Shown piece by piece: positions 1 to 11,100 of a DNA stretch of 64,000 nt (the stretch's first letter is position 1; each line of letters begins with the position of its first letter). The stretch comes from Bordetella sp. H567. GTDB taxonomy: Bacteria; Pseudomonadota; Gammaproteobacteria; Burkholderiales; Burkholderiaceae_B. The DNA is taken from the NCBI RefSeq assembly GCF_001704295.1, contig NZ_CP012334.1:3112084-3176083 (forward strand), written 5' to 3'. The notes under the pieces were generated by a model. It did not search any database, had not been told where the DNA came from, and saw only the letters and a list, made by a program, of their open reading frames with translations. Position numbers and translations under genes: made by a program.

Positions 1-427
1 TCCCTCGCTGCGCGACCGCGTCGTCGCGGCCGGCCTGGACGCCTTGGGCACCCGCTACCGCTGGGGCGGCGACGACCCCGATACAGGGTTCGATTGCAGC
101 GGCCTGGTCACCTTTATCTATAAGGAAGTGGCCGGCCTGGACTTGCCGCGCCGTGCCCGCGACCAGCGGGCCGAAGGCCATGCCGTGAAAGCGACGCAGT
201 TGCAGCCCGGCGATCTGGTCTTCTTCGGTATCCGCCGGAATAACCAGACTTCCCATGTAGGCATCTATATCGGCAACAACGAATTCGTCCACGCGCCTAC
301 GCGCGGCGAAAAAGTCCGCATCGATACGCTGGACAGCGCCTACTGGTCCAAGCGATTCACCGGCGCGCGCCGCTACATCGCGCCCGGCGGCGACGCCCCT
401 TTGGCCCTGGCGTCCAACTCGCGCTAG
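1..427 (+). CDS. NlpC/P60 (C40) cell-wall peptidase, 5' end cut by window
   Basis: Putative peptidoglycan endopeptidase that cleaves stem-peptide bonds in the periplasm. The reading frame is open from base 2 and reads into the family-typical lead DALGTRYRWGG, so the gene begins outside the window; a TTG at 44 is only an internal codon. The catalytic Cys is in FDCSG (codon 95-97) and the catalytic His in SHVGIYIG (codon 254-256), with the usual VHAP segment after it. The C-terminus ends shortly after the GARRY motif, as in small secreted C40 enzymes. Signal peptide or lipobox, if present, lies upstream and cannot be seen. It converges with the SDR gene on the other strand. Confidence 0.9.
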   Translation, partial: PSLRDRVVAAGLDALGTRYRWGGDDPDTGFDCSGLVTFIYKEVAGLDLPRRARDQRAEGHAVKATQLQPGDLVFFGIRRNNQTSHVGIYIGNNEFVHAPTRGEKVRIDTLDSAYWSKRFTGARRYIAPGGDAPLALASNSR

Positions 428-512
428 CCACCGAAGCGCCCGCCCTGGCGGGGCCGGCGTGCTCGACCATGGCGGGCGGCAAGCACCTGCCCCGTCCCGG
501 GCATTCCCCCGC

Positions 513-1286
513 CTAGCCGCGTCCCAGGAAGGGCATCTTGGTGGCCATGATGGTCATGAACTGCACGTTGGCGTCCAGCGGCAGCGCCACCATGGACGCC
601 ACCGCTTCCGCCACATGCGCCACGTCCATGCGCGGTTCCGGACGTACGGTATGGTCCGGCTGCAGGACGCCCGCCACCATGCGCTCGGTCATCGGCGTCG
701 CGGCATTGCCGATGTCGATCTGGCCACAGGCAATATCGTATTGACGGCAGTCCAGTGAAATCGACTTGGTCATGCCCGTCACCGCGTGCTTGGTCGAGGT
801 GTAGGCGATCGAATAGGGTCGCGGCGCATGGGCCGAGATCGAACCGTTGTTGACGATGCGACCGCCACGCGGCTGCTGATCCTTCATGATGCGGATCGCC
901 GCCTGGGCACACAGGAACATGCCCGTCAAGTTGGTATCGACCACGCTGCGCCAGGTCTCCACCGGCAATTCCTCGATGGGCACCGCCGGCGCGCCGCGGC
1001 CGGCGTTATTGAACAGCACGTCCACCCGCCCGAAAGCACGCTGCGCCTGGGCGAACAGATTGTGTACGGACACCTCGCTGCAGACATCGGTGGGCACCGC
1101 CAGGGCGCGCTGCGCATCCGCGCCGGCGGCGGCGCGCGTCTCCTCCAGCGCGTCCGGCCGCCGCCCCGCCAGCGCGACGCAGTAGCCTTCAGCCAGCAAT
1201 TGCAGGGCGACGGCGCGGCCAATGCCGCTTCCCGCGCCTGTCACAACCGCCACTTTGCCCTCGCCGCGCCTGCCGTTCTGATTCAT
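513..1286 (-). CDS. SDR family NAD(P)-dependent oxidoreductase
   Basis: Classical short-chain dehydrogenase/reductase of 257 residues. The cofactor motif TGAGSGIG lies near residue 17, NNAG near residue 92, and the catalytic Ser (NNGSISAH) and YTSTK pair near residues 148-165. An Arg-Arg pair after the second strand (AGRR) suggests preference for NADP(H), which is an inference. The substrate cannot be predicted. It stands alone between the convergent NlpC/P60 gene and the divergent gmk. The ATG at 1286 opens directly into the Rossmann fold after a short basic lead, so the start is reasonable. Confidence 0.88.
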   Translation of the reverse strand: MNQNGRRGEGKVAVVTGAGSGIGRAVALQLLAEGYCVALAGRRPDALEETRAAAGADAQRALAVPTDVCSEVSVHNLFAQAQRAFGRVDVLFNNAGRGAPAVPIEELPVETWRSVVDTNLTGMFLCAQAAIRIMKDQQPRGGRIVNNGSISAHAPRPYSIAYTSTKHAVTGMTKSISLDCRQYDIACGQIDIGNAATPMTERMVAGVLQPDHTVRPEPRMDVAHVAEAVASMVALPLDANVQFMTIMATKMPFLGRG

Positions 1287-1453
1287 GCCCGTCTCCCGTC
1301 GGAACCTGTAGGAAAATATCGGGCATCCTACTCCATGGCGCCAGCCTGCGACGATTTGTTATCCTTCAGCTCCTGCCTGCCGATTCCCGTTCGCGGCCCG
1401 ATGCCCGCGCCGGCCTCCAGGCAGACCGCCCGCCTTTTAGACTGCCGATCATC

Positions 1454-2104
1454 ATGCCCGCTTCCGCCGGAATCTCCGCCACGCCTGGAAATGTTTTTAT
1501 GGTCGTCGCGCCCAGCGGCGCGGGAAAGTCCAGCCTGGTCCGTGCGCTGCTTCAGCGCGACCCGGCAATCCGGCTGTCCGTTTCCTGCACCACGCGCGCG
1601 CCGCGGCCCGGCGAACAGGATGGCCGCGAGTACCGCTTCATCAGCGTTGCCGACTTCGAGCGCATGCGCGACGAACAGACGCTGCTGGAATGGGCCGAAG
1701 TGCATGGGAATTACTACGGCACGCCGGTCGACGGCATCGCCCAGGCCACCCGGCAGGGACACGACGTGCTCCTGGAGATCGACTGGCAGGGCGCGCGCCA
1801 GGTCCGGCAGCGCTTCCCGGCGGCGATCGGGATTTTCATCCTGCCCCCTTCCATCGACGAACTCGAAAGCCGCCTGAAGGCCCGTGGCCAGGATTCCGAC
1901 TACGTCATCGCACGCCGGCTGCTGGCGGCGGGCGGTGAAATCGCGCACGCGCCGGAATGCGAATATGTTATTATTAATCAAGAATTTAGCATCGCGTTGA
2001 ATGAACTTACCCAGATCGTCAACGCCGCCAGGTTGCGCTTCTCCTCTCAAGCAGTCCGCCACGCCCAGCTGTTCTCCCAATTGGGTATCTCGGCGCCCCA
2101 CTGA
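1454..2104 (+). CDS. gmk: guanylate kinase
   Basis: Converts GMP and ATP to GDP and ADP in the cytoplasm, feeding GTP and (p)ppGpp pools. The 216-residue protein has the P-loop APSGAGKSS at residues 19-27, the GMP-binding TTRAPRPGE and EYRFIS segments, and the [14 protein letters not shown] core. Length is normal for the family. The ATG at 1454 gives a slightly long lead before the usual GNVF start and has no obvious Shine-Dalgarno, so the true start could be a few codons downstream. It is followed by rpoZ and the (p)ppGpp enzyme, the same order as in Escherichia coli. Confidence 0.96.
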   Translation: MPASAGISATPGNVFMVVAPSGAGKSSLVRALLQRDPAIRLSVSCTTRAPRPGEQDGREYRFISVADFERMRDEQTLLEWAEVHGNYYGTPVDGIAQATRQGHDVLLEIDWQGARQVRQRFPAAIGIFILPPSIDELESRLKARGQDSDYVIARRLLAAGGEIAHAPECEYVIINQEFSIALNELTQIVNAARLRFSSQAVRHAQLFSQLGISAPH

Positions 2105-2162
2105 GCTCGCGGGCGCAGCCTCGCTCCTTTTGATCCATTCGTCGTATCTCAGGTGACCCACT

Positions 2163-2366
2163 ATGGCCCGCATTACCGTTGAAGATTGTCTGACCCACAT
2201 TCCGAATCGCTTCACGCTGACCCTGGCCGCCACCTATCGCGCCCGCGAGCTGGCGCAGGGCCACGCCCCGCGGCTCGATAGCAAGGACAAACCCACGGTG
2301 ACCGCGCTGCGGGAAATCGCCGGGGGGCTGACCGGCGCCGAGATGCTGCGTAAAGTGCCGACCTGA
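2163..2366 (+). CDS. rpoZ: RNA polymerase omega subunit
   Basis: Small 67-residue subunit that helps assemble beta' in RNA polymerase and, in proteobacteria, forms part of a ppGpp-binding site. The sequence begins MARITVEDC and contains the family segment [19 protein letters not shown] with the ALREIAGG helix near the end. It sits 58 bases after gmk and 22 bases before the (p)ppGpp synthetase/hydrolase gene, the standard gmk-rpoZ-spoT arrangement. Confidence 0.97.
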   Translation: MARITVEDCLTHIPNRFTLTLAATYRARELAQGHAPRLDSKDKPTVTALREIAGGLTGAEMLRKVPT

Positions 2367-2388
2367 TCGCGGTCGGGAGGTGGCGCGC

Positions 2389-4689
2389 ATGGCCTTCCCC
2401 GCACTGAAATATGCCTCTACCGGTTTGCTGGCTGCCCTGCGCGCCGGCTCACGGCTGGGCCGCCGGCCGGGGCGCAAGTCCGGAAAAACCGCGCCCTCGC
2501 CCATCGCCGCCGCGGTCCAGCAGGCTGCCGAGACGCCGGCATCGGCACCTATCGCTTCGCTGGCGCCGCTGACGGAAATCATCAGCAAATACCTGGACCC
2601 CAAGGATGTCGAGCGGGTTCGGGAAGCCTATCGCTTCGCGGACCAGGCGCACCTGGGGCAATTCCGCGCCAGCGGCGCGCCCTATATATCCCATCCGATC
2701 GCCGTCACGGAAATCTGCGCGGGCTGGAAGCTGGACGCCAACGCACTATCGGCCGCGCTGCTGCACGACGTCATGGAAGACCAGGGCGTCACCAAGCATG
2801 AACTGGCTGAACGCTTCAGCCCCGAAGTCGCCGAACTCGTGGACGGCCTGTCCAAACTGGACCGGCTGGATTTCGCCACCAAGGCCGAACAGCAGGCGGA
2901 AAGCTTTCGCAAAATGCTGCTGGCCATGGCCCGCGATGTACGGGTCATCCTGATCAAGCTGGCCGATCGCGTACACAACATGCGCACCCTGGATGCCGTG
3001 GCGCCGGAAAAGCGCCGCCGCATCGCCCGCGAAACGCTGGACATCTACGCGCCCATCGCGCATCGCCTTGGGCTGAACCTGCTTTTCCGCGAACTGCAGG
3101 ATCTATGCTTCGCGGCCATGTATCCCAACCGCTACCACGTCCTGTACAAGGCCGTCCTGGCGGCACGCGGCAACCGTCGCGAAGTCATCGGCAAGATCGA
3201 GGACGCCGTGCGCGCCGCCCTGCCCGCCGCCGGCATCGAAGCCGATGTCAGCGGACGCGAGAAGACCCTGTATGGCATCTACCGCAAGATGGTGGACCAG
3301 AAGAAAACCTTTTCGGAAGTCCTGGACATCTATGGTTTCCGGGTCATCGTCCATACGCTGCCGGAATGCTATCTGGCGCTGGGCACCCTGCACCAGCTAT
3401 ACCGTCCGGTGCCGGGCAAGTTCAAGGACTACATCGCCATCCCCAAGGTGAATGGCTATCAATCGCTGCATACCACGCTGGTAGGCCCCTACGGCACGCC
3501 GGTGGAATTCCAGTTCCGCACCCGCGACATGCATCACGTGGCCGAGGAAGGCGTCGCATCGCACTGGCTGTACAAGAGCGCCGATGTCTCGCTGAACGAT
3601 CTGCAAAAGCGCACGCACCAGTGGCTGCAGTCCCTGCTGGACATCCAAAGCCAGACGGGCGATTCCGGCGAGTTCCTGGAACACGTCAAGGTGGACCTCT
3701 TCCCGGACGCGGTCTATGTGTTTACGCCGCACGGCAAGATCATTTCGCTGCCGCGCGGGGCCACGCCGGTGGACTTCGCCTATGCCATCCATACGGACAT
3801 CGGCAACCAGGCGGTGGCGGCCAAGGTTAACAACGAATTCATTCCCTTGCGCACGGAACTGTCCAGCGGCGATACGGTGGAAATCATCACGTCCCCGGCA
3901 TCGCGCCCCAATGCACAATGGCTGAACTACGTGCGCACGGGCCGCGCGCGTTCGGAAATCCGCCACTACCTGCGCACCGTCAAGTACGCGGAATCCGTGG
4001 CCTTCGGCGAACGCCTGTTGACGCAAGCCCTGCAGGAACTGCATCTATCGCTGCCGCCGGGCGACGATCCTGAATGGGAAAAGCTGGCGCGCAGCTCCGG
4101 CGCCAGTTCGCGCGACGAAATCCTGGCCGATATCGGCCTGGGCAAGCGTCTGGCGGCCGTTGTCGCGCGGCGCTTTGCGCCGGAACACGAACTCATCGCC
4201 ACCACCGCAGCCGCGGTGGACGAAATCACCGCGGCGCGCAGTGCGCCCATCCTGATCCAGGGCAACGAAGGCCAGGCCGTGCAGCTGGCGCCTTGCTGCG
4301 GCCCCCTGCCCGGGGACCCCATCATCGCCGGCATGCGGTTGGGCCATGGGCTGGTCGTACATACCTCGGACTGTCCCGTGGCTGCGCGCCAACGCGCGCG
4401 CGAACCGGAACGCTGGATCAACGTGGCCTGGGATACGCAAACCGCCAAGCACTTGTCCACGCGGCTGGACATCGTCACACGCAACGAGCGCGGCGTACTG
4501 GGGCGGCTGGCGGCGGAAATCACGGCCACCGACGCCAATATCGTGCATGTCACCATGCACGATGACGCGGTGGCCACGGTTTCCCTGCATGTCACCGTGC
4601 AGGTGGACAGCCGCAAGCATCTGGCTCAGGTCATACGGGCCATCCGCCACGTGCCCCAGGTGCAGAAAATCGTCCGCGTGAAGGGCTGA
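2389..4689 (+). CDS. spoT: bifunctional (p)ppGpp synthetase/hydrolase (RelA/SpoT)
   Basis: Makes and degrades the stringent-response alarmone (p)ppGpp. In order: HD hydrolase domain with LLHDVMED (His-Asp at residues 126-127), synthetase domain with GREKTLYGIYRKM (from about 290) and GYQSLHTT (about 355), TGS domain (about 435-500), and a C-terminal ACT domain (about 690-766). I chose ATG 2389 because GGGAGG at 2375-2380 sits 8 bases before it; a GTG at 2380 would lie inside that ribosome-binding site. The intact HD motif shows that hydrolase activity is retained; whether both activities are strong is inferred from family membership. It converges with the Stv-like gene. Confidence 0.96.
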   Translation: MAFPALKYASTGLLAALRAGSRLGRRPGRKSGKTAPSPIAAAVQQAAETPASAPIASLAPLTEIISKYLDPKDVERVREAYRFADQAHLGQFRASGAPYISHPIAVTEICAGWKLDANALSAALLHDVMEDQGVTKHELAERFSPEVAELVDGLSKLDRLDFATKAEQQAESFRKMLLAMARDVRVILIKLADRVHNMRTLDAVAPEKRRRIARETLDIYAPIAHRLGLNLLFRELQDLCFAAMYPNRYHVLYKAVLAARGNRREVIGKIEDAVRAALPAAGIEADVSGREKTLYGIYRKMVDQKKTFSEVLDIYGFRVIVHTLPECYLALGTLHQLYRPVPGKFKDYIAIPKVNGYQSLHTTLVGPYGTPVEFQFRTRDMHHVAEEGVASHWLYKSADVSLNDLQKRTHQWLQSLLDIQSQTGDSGEFLEHVKVDLFPDAVYVFTPHGKIISLPRGATPVDFAYAIHTDIGNQAVAAKVNNEFIPLRTELSSGDTVEIITSPASRPNAQWLNYVRTGRARSEIRHYLRTVKYAESVAFGERLLTQALQELHLSLPPGDDPEWEKLARSSGASSRDEILADIGLGKRLAAVVARRFAPEHELIATTAAAVDEITAARSAPILIQGNEGQAVQLAPCCGPLPGDPIIAGMRLGHGLVVHTSDCPVAARQRAREPERWINVAWDTQTAKHLSTRLDIVTRNERGVLGRLAAEITATDANIVHVTMHDDAVATVSLHVTVQVDSRKHLAQVIRAIRHVPQVQKIVRVKG

Positions 4690-4697
4690 CCTGGGCG

Positions 4698-5381
4698 TCA
4701 AGGCACCCGGTAGACAGGCTTGACCAGCTTCGCCAGTTCCGGATACTTGGCGATCGCCGATTTCGAAAGCGAGCGGCAGAAAAAGCAGTGGATACGGGTA
4801 TACCGGTGACCTTTCAAAAGCAGGTCCTTGATCAGCTCGGATAGCATCACATGATCGCTCGGGCCGCGCACGGACGCTTGCTCTATGGTGACGATGTCAT
4901 ATAAGGGCAGGCAGTTCCGCACCTTGTCATAGCTTTCGGGCGGGCCCTGAAACTTGCTGAGCGCGTAATCCACATAGGCCTGTCCGTCGGACTTGATTTC
5001 GTATGGACGAGCAATCACCTTGTCGTTCATGAACGCTTGGTGAATATTGAAAGTCGAAATCGGCGCGTAATCCGGCCCATAGAAATGCAGGGCCATACCT
5101 GGCGGCACAAGGTTCTTGAACTCAGGGTTGTACCTGTTGCGTTCGCCGGCCAACGAACGGCTGCCATGAGAAGAAATAATCAGGTCGGCATTCCTCGTTC
5201 CCTTCCACAGGATATACCTTCCGTAATGCAGGGGATGCGTGCGGATATATTTGCCGTCCGGCAGAGGCTGGGCCGGGAAGTGGTCCTTGAAGTAAGCCTC
5301 ATAGGAAGGAGGCCGGGGCACGGATGGGTGCGTGTTTAGATGACTCGTGATACGAGGCTTGAACACGGGCTGATTGGGCAT
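4698..5381 (-). CDS. hypothetical protein resembling Stv-domain putative adhesins
   Basis: About 227 residues, with no signal peptide or membrane helix that I can see. The segments LIISSHGSR, VPPGMALHFYGPD and IHCFFCRS resemble, from memory and untested, proteins annotated as putative adhesin with an Stv domain. Two 60-base stretches counted by hand (4741-4800 and 4981-5040) are 53 and 50 percent GC, clearly below the flanking genes, which suggests horizontal acquisition. I prefer ATG 5381 (AGGA 10 bases upstream) over a GTG at 5408 that lacks a ribosome-binding site. It stands alone and converges with spoT. Function is unknown; a secreted effector or toxin role is possible but unsupported. 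Confidence 0.7.
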   Translation of the reverse strand: MPNQPVFKPRITSHLNTHPSVPRPPSYEAYFKDHFPAQPLPDGKYIRTHPLHYGRYILWKGTRNADLIISSHGSRSLAGERNRYNPEFKNLVPPGMALHFYGPDYAPISTFNIHQAFMNDKVIARPYEIKSDGQAYVDYALSKFQGPPESYDKVRNCLPLYDIVTIEQASVRGPSDHVMLSELIKDLLLKGHRYTRIHCFFCRSLSKSAIAKYPELAKLVKPVYRVP

Positions 5382-5568
5382 ACTGGGAATATCCTGACAC
5401 AAGGCCACGGTCCAGGTCGCGCCAGTATGACGTTGACTCAGGCAACCCCTTCAGGAAAGGAAATGCGCTTGGACGCGGGCGGGATTCCCATACTGCAGGG
5501 CGCGGAAGATTCCTAGAATGCGAAGAATCTCGCACGCGCCCCACCCGCGACTGCGCGGCTGCCTGGTG

Positions 5569-6297
5569 TCAGGCGACGTGCTGCAGGAAATCCTTCAGGC
5601 GCTGGCTGGGCGGGTTGGACAGCAGCGCTTCCGGATTGCCGTCGTGCGCCACCTTGCCCCCGTCGATGAAGATCAGGCGACTGCCGACGCGGCGCGCGAA
5701 CTCCATCTCGTGGGTCACCACCACCATGGTCATGCCCTCTTCCGCCAGGTCGCGCATCACCTTCAAGACCTCGTGACGCAGCTCGGGATCCAGGGCCGAC
5801 GTAGGCTCGTCGAACAACATCAGCTTCGGCTTGATGGCCAGCGCGCGCGCGATTGCCACCCGCTGCTGCTGGCCGCCGGAAAGCTCGGACGGATAGTGAT
5901 CCATGCGCTGTTCCAGCCCCACCTTGGCCAATAGGGACTGGGCCTCGGCACGCGCCTGCGCCCGGGACACACCACGCGTATGAACGGGGCCGAACATGAC
6001 GTTTTCCAGCGCCGTCATCTGCGGGAACAGATTGAACTGCTGGAAAACCATGCCCGCTTCGCGGCGGATCTCACGCACCTGGGCGGGATCGCCCTTGACG
6101 CTCAACCCATCGACCAGCAGATCGCCATCCTGGATGGTTTCCAGCACGTTGATACAGCGCAGGAAAGTCGACTTGCCGGACCCGGAGGGGCCGACCACCA
6201 CCACGACTTCGCCCGCCTCGATATTGAGGGAGATGCCGTTCAGGACGGTAGACGCGCCAAAGCGCTTGGTAACGTTCTTGAATTCAACCATGCTCAT
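5569..6297 (-). CDS. amino-acid ABC transporter ATP-binding protein (GlnQ-type)
   Basis: Cytoplasmic ATPase of a polar amino-acid importer, 242 residues. It shows Walker [10 protein letters not shown] near residue 34, signature LSGGQQQRV, Walker [13 protein letters not shown] and the H-loop VVVTHEM. The start at 6297 overlaps the permease stop as ATGA, indicating translational coupling; the longer open frame upstream is only the shadow of the permease gene. It is the last gene of the binding protein-permease-ATPase set read on the minus strand, downstream of 5-oxoprolinase. Confidence 0.94.
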   Translation of the reverse strand: MSMVEFKNVTKRFGASTVLNGISLNIEAGEVVVVVGPSGSGKSTFLRCINVLETIQDGDLLVDGLSVKGDPAQVREIRREAGMVFQQFNLFPQMTALENVMFGPVHTRGVSRAQARAEAQSLLAKVGLEQRMDHYPSELSGGQQQRVAIARALAIKPKLMLFDEPTSALDPELRHEVLKVMRDLAEEGMTMVVVTHEMEFARRVGSRLIFIDGGKVAHDGNPEALLSNPPSQRLKDFLQHVA

Positions 6298-7076
6298 AGG
6301 ATGCGCATCCTTTTCTCGGCAATCCGCAGGCCCACGGCCATGAGGCCCGTGATGATCAGATAAATGACGGCCACGGCGGACCAGATTTCGACCGCGCGGA
6401 AGTTGCTGGCCATGATCTCCTGCCCCTGGCGGGTCAGCTCGGCCACGCCGATCACGATGAACAGCGACGAATCCTTCAGGCTGATGATGCACTGATTGCC
6501 CATGGGCGGAATCATGCGCCGTACAGCCACGGGCCCGATGATGTGCGCAAGGATCTTATAAAACGGAAGACCCATGGCCTGACCGGCCTCTTTCAGCCCT
6601 CGCGGCACGGACAACAGCGCGCCGCGTACGATCTCGGCGATATAGGCACCCGAATTGATCATCAGCGTGAGGATGGCCGCCAGTTGTGCATCGATGCGCA
6701 GGCCGTGGGCGATCAGTGGCAAGGCGAAATAGATGAACATCACCTGCACGATGATGGGCGTACCGCGTATCAGCGCAACATACAACACCGCGATGCAGGT
6801 AAGCACACGCGCGACCAGGGCACGCACGTAACGCACCAGGTAGGCACGCGCCGCACTTGCACCGTCGTTCGGCAGCAATCTCCCGATTGCGCGCCAGAAC
6901 GTCATGTTTTCTATCGGCAACGTTGCTGCGGCCGGCGCATAGGCGCGAATGACACCCGCCAGCGCGCCCAGCGCGAACCCGCCCAACAGGCCCCAGAAGG
7001 TGATCTTGATCGTCATCACCGTTCCGTCGAGCAGATTGGGCAGGGCCGCCCAGATCACGGACCAATCGAAATTCAC
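6294..7076 (-). CDS. amino-acid ABC transporter permease (GlnP/HisMQ type)
   Basis: Inner-membrane permease of 260 residues with the family EAA-type loop around [17 protein letters not shown] and the N-terminal GTVMTIKI segment. It is about 40 residues longer than typical members because of an insertion between the first membrane segment and RGTPIIVQ (roughly residues 50-90), which contains a basic stretch. The extra segment may form a cytoplasmic or periplasmic loop; its role is unknown. It pairs with the ATPase (4-base overlap) and the binding protein upstream. Confidence 0.92.
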   Translation of the reverse strand: MNFDWSVIWAALPNLLDGTVMTIKITFWGLLGGFALGALAGVIRAYAPAAATLPIENMTFWRAIGRLLPNDGASAARAYLVRYVRALVARVLTCIAVLYVALIRGTPIIVQVMFIYFALPLIAHGLRIDAQLAAILTLMINSGAYIAEIVRGALLSVPRGLKEAGQAMGLPFYKILAHIIGPVAVRRMIPPMGNQCIISLKDSSLFIVIGVAELTRQGQEIMASNFRAVEIWSAVAVIYLIITGLMAVGLRIAEKRMRIL

Positions 7077-7225
7077 ATGTTTCCCCTGTAGATAGGAACC
7101 CGCGCCCGGATCGGCGTGGCGATCCGGACAGGCGGCGCAGCCGCGGCGGGTGAAACGGAAGAATCAGCGGGTCGCCGAAAAGATGCGCGCGGTGCGCGCC
7201 GGACAGACCCGCGGAAGAGGCTTTA

Positions 7226-7981
7226 TTACGGCTTCTTGCCGAACCACTTGGCGTAGATGGCGTCGTATTCGCCGTTGGACTTCAGCGTGGCAAGCGCCTT
7301 GTTCACGTCGGCGACCAGCGGGCTGCCCTTGGGGAAGGCGATGCCGTAGAAGTCGCCGCTCTTGACGTTGCCGACGACACGCACGCGCCCCTTGCCGGCG
7401 GTATTGGCGTAGTACTGGACATTCGGCGTGTCATGCACCGCCGCGTCCACGCGGCCCGTGGCCAGTTCCAGGTAGGCGTTGTCGATATTGGGGAACAGCT
7501 TGAGCTTGGCGGTAGGGACGTTCTTCTGCATGTAGTCCACGGTCGCCGTGCCGGTCTTGACCGCCACCGTCTTGCCGGCCAGGTCGGCCGCGCTCTTGAT
7601 GTCGGTGTTGCTCTCGTTGACCAGGATGGACAGGCCGCTTTCGTAATAGGGATCGGAGAAGTCGATCACCTGCTTGCGGTCGTCGCGGATGGTGATGCCG
7701 GCCAGGGCGGCGTCGATGTTGTTGGTCTGCAGGCCGGGGATGATGCCGTTGAAATCCATGGGCTGCAGCTTGTACTTCAGGTGCAGCTGCTTGGCGATGG
7801 CGGCCCACAGGTCGACATCGAAGCCGGTGTAGGTATTGCCTTGCTTGAACTCGAAAGGAACGAACGCCGTGTCGGTCGCGACCACCAGTTCCCTGTCGCC
7901 TTGCGCGGAGGCGGGCGCGGCCATGGCGAACCAGGCCACCGATACCCCGGCGAGCATCGCGGCGAATTTCTTATTGAGCAT
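7226..7981 (-). CDS. amino-acid ABC transporter substrate-binding protein (GlnH-like)
   Basis: Periplasmic binding protein of 251 residues, SBP family 3. A signal peptide runs to about residue 27 (cleavage after ASA), followed by the typical [15 protein letters not shown] strand, the VDLWAAIA helix and DAALAGITI segment. AAAGGAGAG lies just before the ATG. It is the first gene of the transporter and is preceded by the 5-oxoprolinase gene on the same strand. Glutamine is the default family guess, but the neighbour suggests 5-oxoproline or glutamate/glutamine-related compounds as the cargo; that is inference. Confidence 0.93.
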   Translation of the reverse strand: MLNKKFAAMLAGVSVAWFAMAAPASAQGDRELVVATDTAFVPFEFKQGNTYTGFDVDLWAAIAKQLHLKYKLQPMDFNGIIPGLQTNNIDAALAGITIRDDRKQVIDFSDPYYESGLSILVNESNTDIKSAADLAGKTVAVKTGTATVDYMQKNVPTAKLKLFPNIDNAYLELATGRVDAAVHDTPNVQYYANTAGKGRVRVVGNVKSGDFYGIAFPKGSPLVADVNKALATLKSNGEYDAIYAKWFGKKP

Positions 7982-8027
7982 GTTCCACTCTCCTTTGTTG
8001 AGCTGCGCCCGGGATACGGGCTGCGGG

Positions 8028-8051
8028 ACGTGCCGCGGGTTGGCGGCACGT
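8028..8051 (-). terminator. hairpin between oplAH and the ABC binding-protein gene
   Basis: Perfect 9-bp stem ACGTGCCGC / GCGGCACGT with a six-base loop. It lies 64 bases past the 5-oxoprolinase stop and 47 bases before the binding-protein start. No run of T follows on the minus strand, so it may be a weak terminator, an attenuator or an mRNA-processing/stabilising hairpin that lets the transporter be expressed differently from the enzyme. Confidence 0.45.
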
Positions 8052-8114
8052 CGGAGGGGAGGATGTTAACGCAGCACACCCCGCCTGTACCCCTACAAAG
8101 GAAGGGCGGCACCG

Positions 8115-11100
8115 TTAAATTTTTCCGAAACCTCCTCCTCCTGGCGTCTCGACGACGAAGATATCTCCGGCGTTCAGGTCAGTGCTGTCCTGCGGGCCCA
8201 AGGGCTGGATGCGGCCATCCGCGCGCTGTACATAATTGCGGCCGACCTGCCCCGGTTCGCCGCCCTGCAGGCCGAAAGGGGCGTAGCGGCGGTTGTTCGA
8301 CAGGATCGCCGCCGTCATGGGCTCCAGGAAACGCAGCTTGCGGATGCCGCCGTCGCCGCCGCGATAACGGCCCTTGCCGCCGGAGCCGTGGCGGATTTCA
8401 TAGGATTCCAGGCGCACCGGGAAGCGCAATTCCAGGACCTCCGGGTCAGTCAGGCGCGAGTTCGTCATATGCGCCTGCACCACCGACTGCCCATCGAAGC
8501 CCTGGCTGGTATCGGTGGGCGCATCGATGCGCAAGGGACCCGCGCCGGTACCGCCCGAGATGGTCTCGTAGTACTGGTAGCGGGCATTGCCGAACGTCAG
8601 GTTGTTCATGGTGCCCTGGCTGGCCGCCAGCACGCCTAGCGCGCCATAGAGCGCGTTGACGATGCACATGGACGTCTCGACGTTGCCCGCCACCACCGAG
8701 GCGGGCGGGTTGGGCCGCAGCATCGAGCCCTGCGGCACGATGATTTCGAGCGGCTTCAGCCCCCCGGCGTTCAAGGGGATTTCGTCATCCACCAGCGTGC
8801 GGAAGACATACAGGACGGCCGCGACCGCGATGGCGCCCGGGGCATTGAAGTTGTTGTCCAGCTGCGGCGACGTGCCGGTGAAATCGACCACGGCACTGCG
8901 GGCGGCCTGATTCACGCGGACGGCAACGCGGATCACCGCGCCATTATCCAGCGGGTATTCGTAGCTGCCGTCCTTCAGCACCGAGATCACACGCCGCACG
9001 GCCTCTTCCGCGTTGTCCTGCACGTGCCCCATGTAGGCGCGCACGACGTCCAGGCCGAAGTGCTCGCACATGCGCAGCAGCTCCTGCACGCCCTTTTCGT
9101 TGGCGGCGATCTGCGCCCGCATGTCGGCGATGTTCTGGTCGGGATTGCGCGCCGGCCATTTGCCCGAGCCCAGGATGTCGCGCGCCTCCCGTTCACGGAA
9201 TTCGCCGTCCCGCACCAGTTGAAAATTCGTAAAAAGAACGCCCTCGTCTTCCACGGTACGCGAATCGGGCGGCATCGAGCCCGGCGTGGTGCCGCCGATG
9301 TCCGCGTGATGCCCGCGCGACCCCACGTAGAACAGGATCTCGCGTCCCGCGCGGTCGAATACGGGTGTAATGATGGTCACGTCCGGCAGATGCGTGCCGC
9401 CATGATAGGGATCGTTGACGACGTAGGCATCGCCGGGCTTCATCCGCCCCGCATTCGCGTGCATCACCGTCCGGATGGATTCGCCCATGGAGCCCAGGTG
9501 CACCGGCATATGGGGCGCATTGGCGATCAGGTTGCCCTGGTCGTCGAAAATGGCGCAGGAGAAATCCAGGCGTTCCTTGATATTGACCGAGTACGCGGTG
9601 TTCTGCAGCCGGTAGCCCATCTGCTCCGCGATGGACATGAAGAGATTGTTGAAAACCTCCAGCATGACCGGATCGGCTTGGGTGCCCACCGCTCGCCGTT
9701 GCGGGCGCGCCTGTACCCGGCGCAGCACCAGATGGTCGCGCTGCGTCAGTTCGGCGCGCCAACCGGGTTCCACCACGGTGGTCTGGTTCTTTTCGGAGAT
9801 GATGGCGGGACCGTCCACCAGGTCGCCTGGCGTCATATCGTCACGCACGTACAGCGGCGTATCGTGCCAGGCGCCCCCGCTATACATGCGCACCTTGCGG
9901 CGCGGCGCCAGCGGCCCCGCGCGGCGCGCGGGGATCGCGGCTTCCGCCACCGGTTCGCCGCCGCCGGTGGCTTCCACCGAAATGGTTTCCACGACGAGTT
10001 CGCGGCCCGGCATCAGGAAGGAATAACGCTGCCGGTACGCCGCCTCGAAATCGGCCCGCGCCTGCGCGGCCGAGGTGAACGGCACGTCCAGCGCGGTATC
10101 GGTGCCGCGATACTTCAGGTGCAGGCGACGCTGTACCGCGATCGCCTCCGGCGCCACGTGCTGGCGCCGCAGTTCGGCGACGGCGTCGCCGGCCAGCGCG
10201 TCCAGCTCTTGCGACAGGACGCTCACCAGCGCATCGTCCAGCACTTTTTCGATCGTCTTCTGGCGCATCTCGGTCTGGTCCGCCAGGCCCATGCCATAGG
10301 CCGAGAGCACGCCCGCCAAGGGATGGGCAAAGACGGTTGTCATGCCCAGGGCGTCGGCCACCAGGCAGGCATGCTGGCCGCCCGCGCCGCCGAAGACGGT
10401 AAGCGCGTATTCGGTCACGTCATGGCCGCGCTGCACCGAAATGCGCTTGATCGCCTCGGCCATATTGCCCACGGCGATTTCCAGGAAGCCTTCGGCCAGT
10501 TGCTCGGGCGTCATATCGCGGCCGGCCTCGGCCTTGACGCGAGCCGCCATGGCGGTGAATCCCTGCTCCGCGGCGGCGCGGTCCAGCGGCTGGTCAGCCT
10601 TCGGCCCGAACACCCGCGGGAAGAAATCCGGCTGGATCTTGCCCAGCAGCACGTTGCAGTCCGTCACCGCCAATGGACCGCCGCGCCGGTAGCATGCCGG
10701 GCCGGGGTTGGCCCCCGCCGAGTCCGGCCCGACGCGCAGGCGCGCGCCGTCGAAATGCAGGATGGACCCGCCGCCGGCGGCCACGGTGTGGATACTCATC
10801 ATGGGCGCGCGCATGCGCACGCCGGCCACCCGGGTTTCGAACTCCCGTTCGAATTCGCCTGCGTAATGCGACACGTCCGTGGACGTACCGCCCATGTCGA
10901 AGCCGATGACCTGCTTGAAGCCCGCCAGTTCGCTGGTGCGCACCATGCCGACGATGCCGCCGGCCGGTCCCGACAGGATGGCGTCCTTGCCCCGGAAGCG
11001 ATGCGCGTCCGTCAGGCCACCGCTGGACTGCATGAACATCAAGCGGATACCAGGCAGTTCGCTGGCCACCTGCTCCACGTAGCGCATCAGGATGGGCGAG

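Noticed and set aside
439-452. Short hairpin CCCGCC / GGCGGG as terminator between NlpC/P60 and SDR genes
   Set aside because: Only 6 bp with a two-base gap and no T run; such stems occur by chance at this GC.
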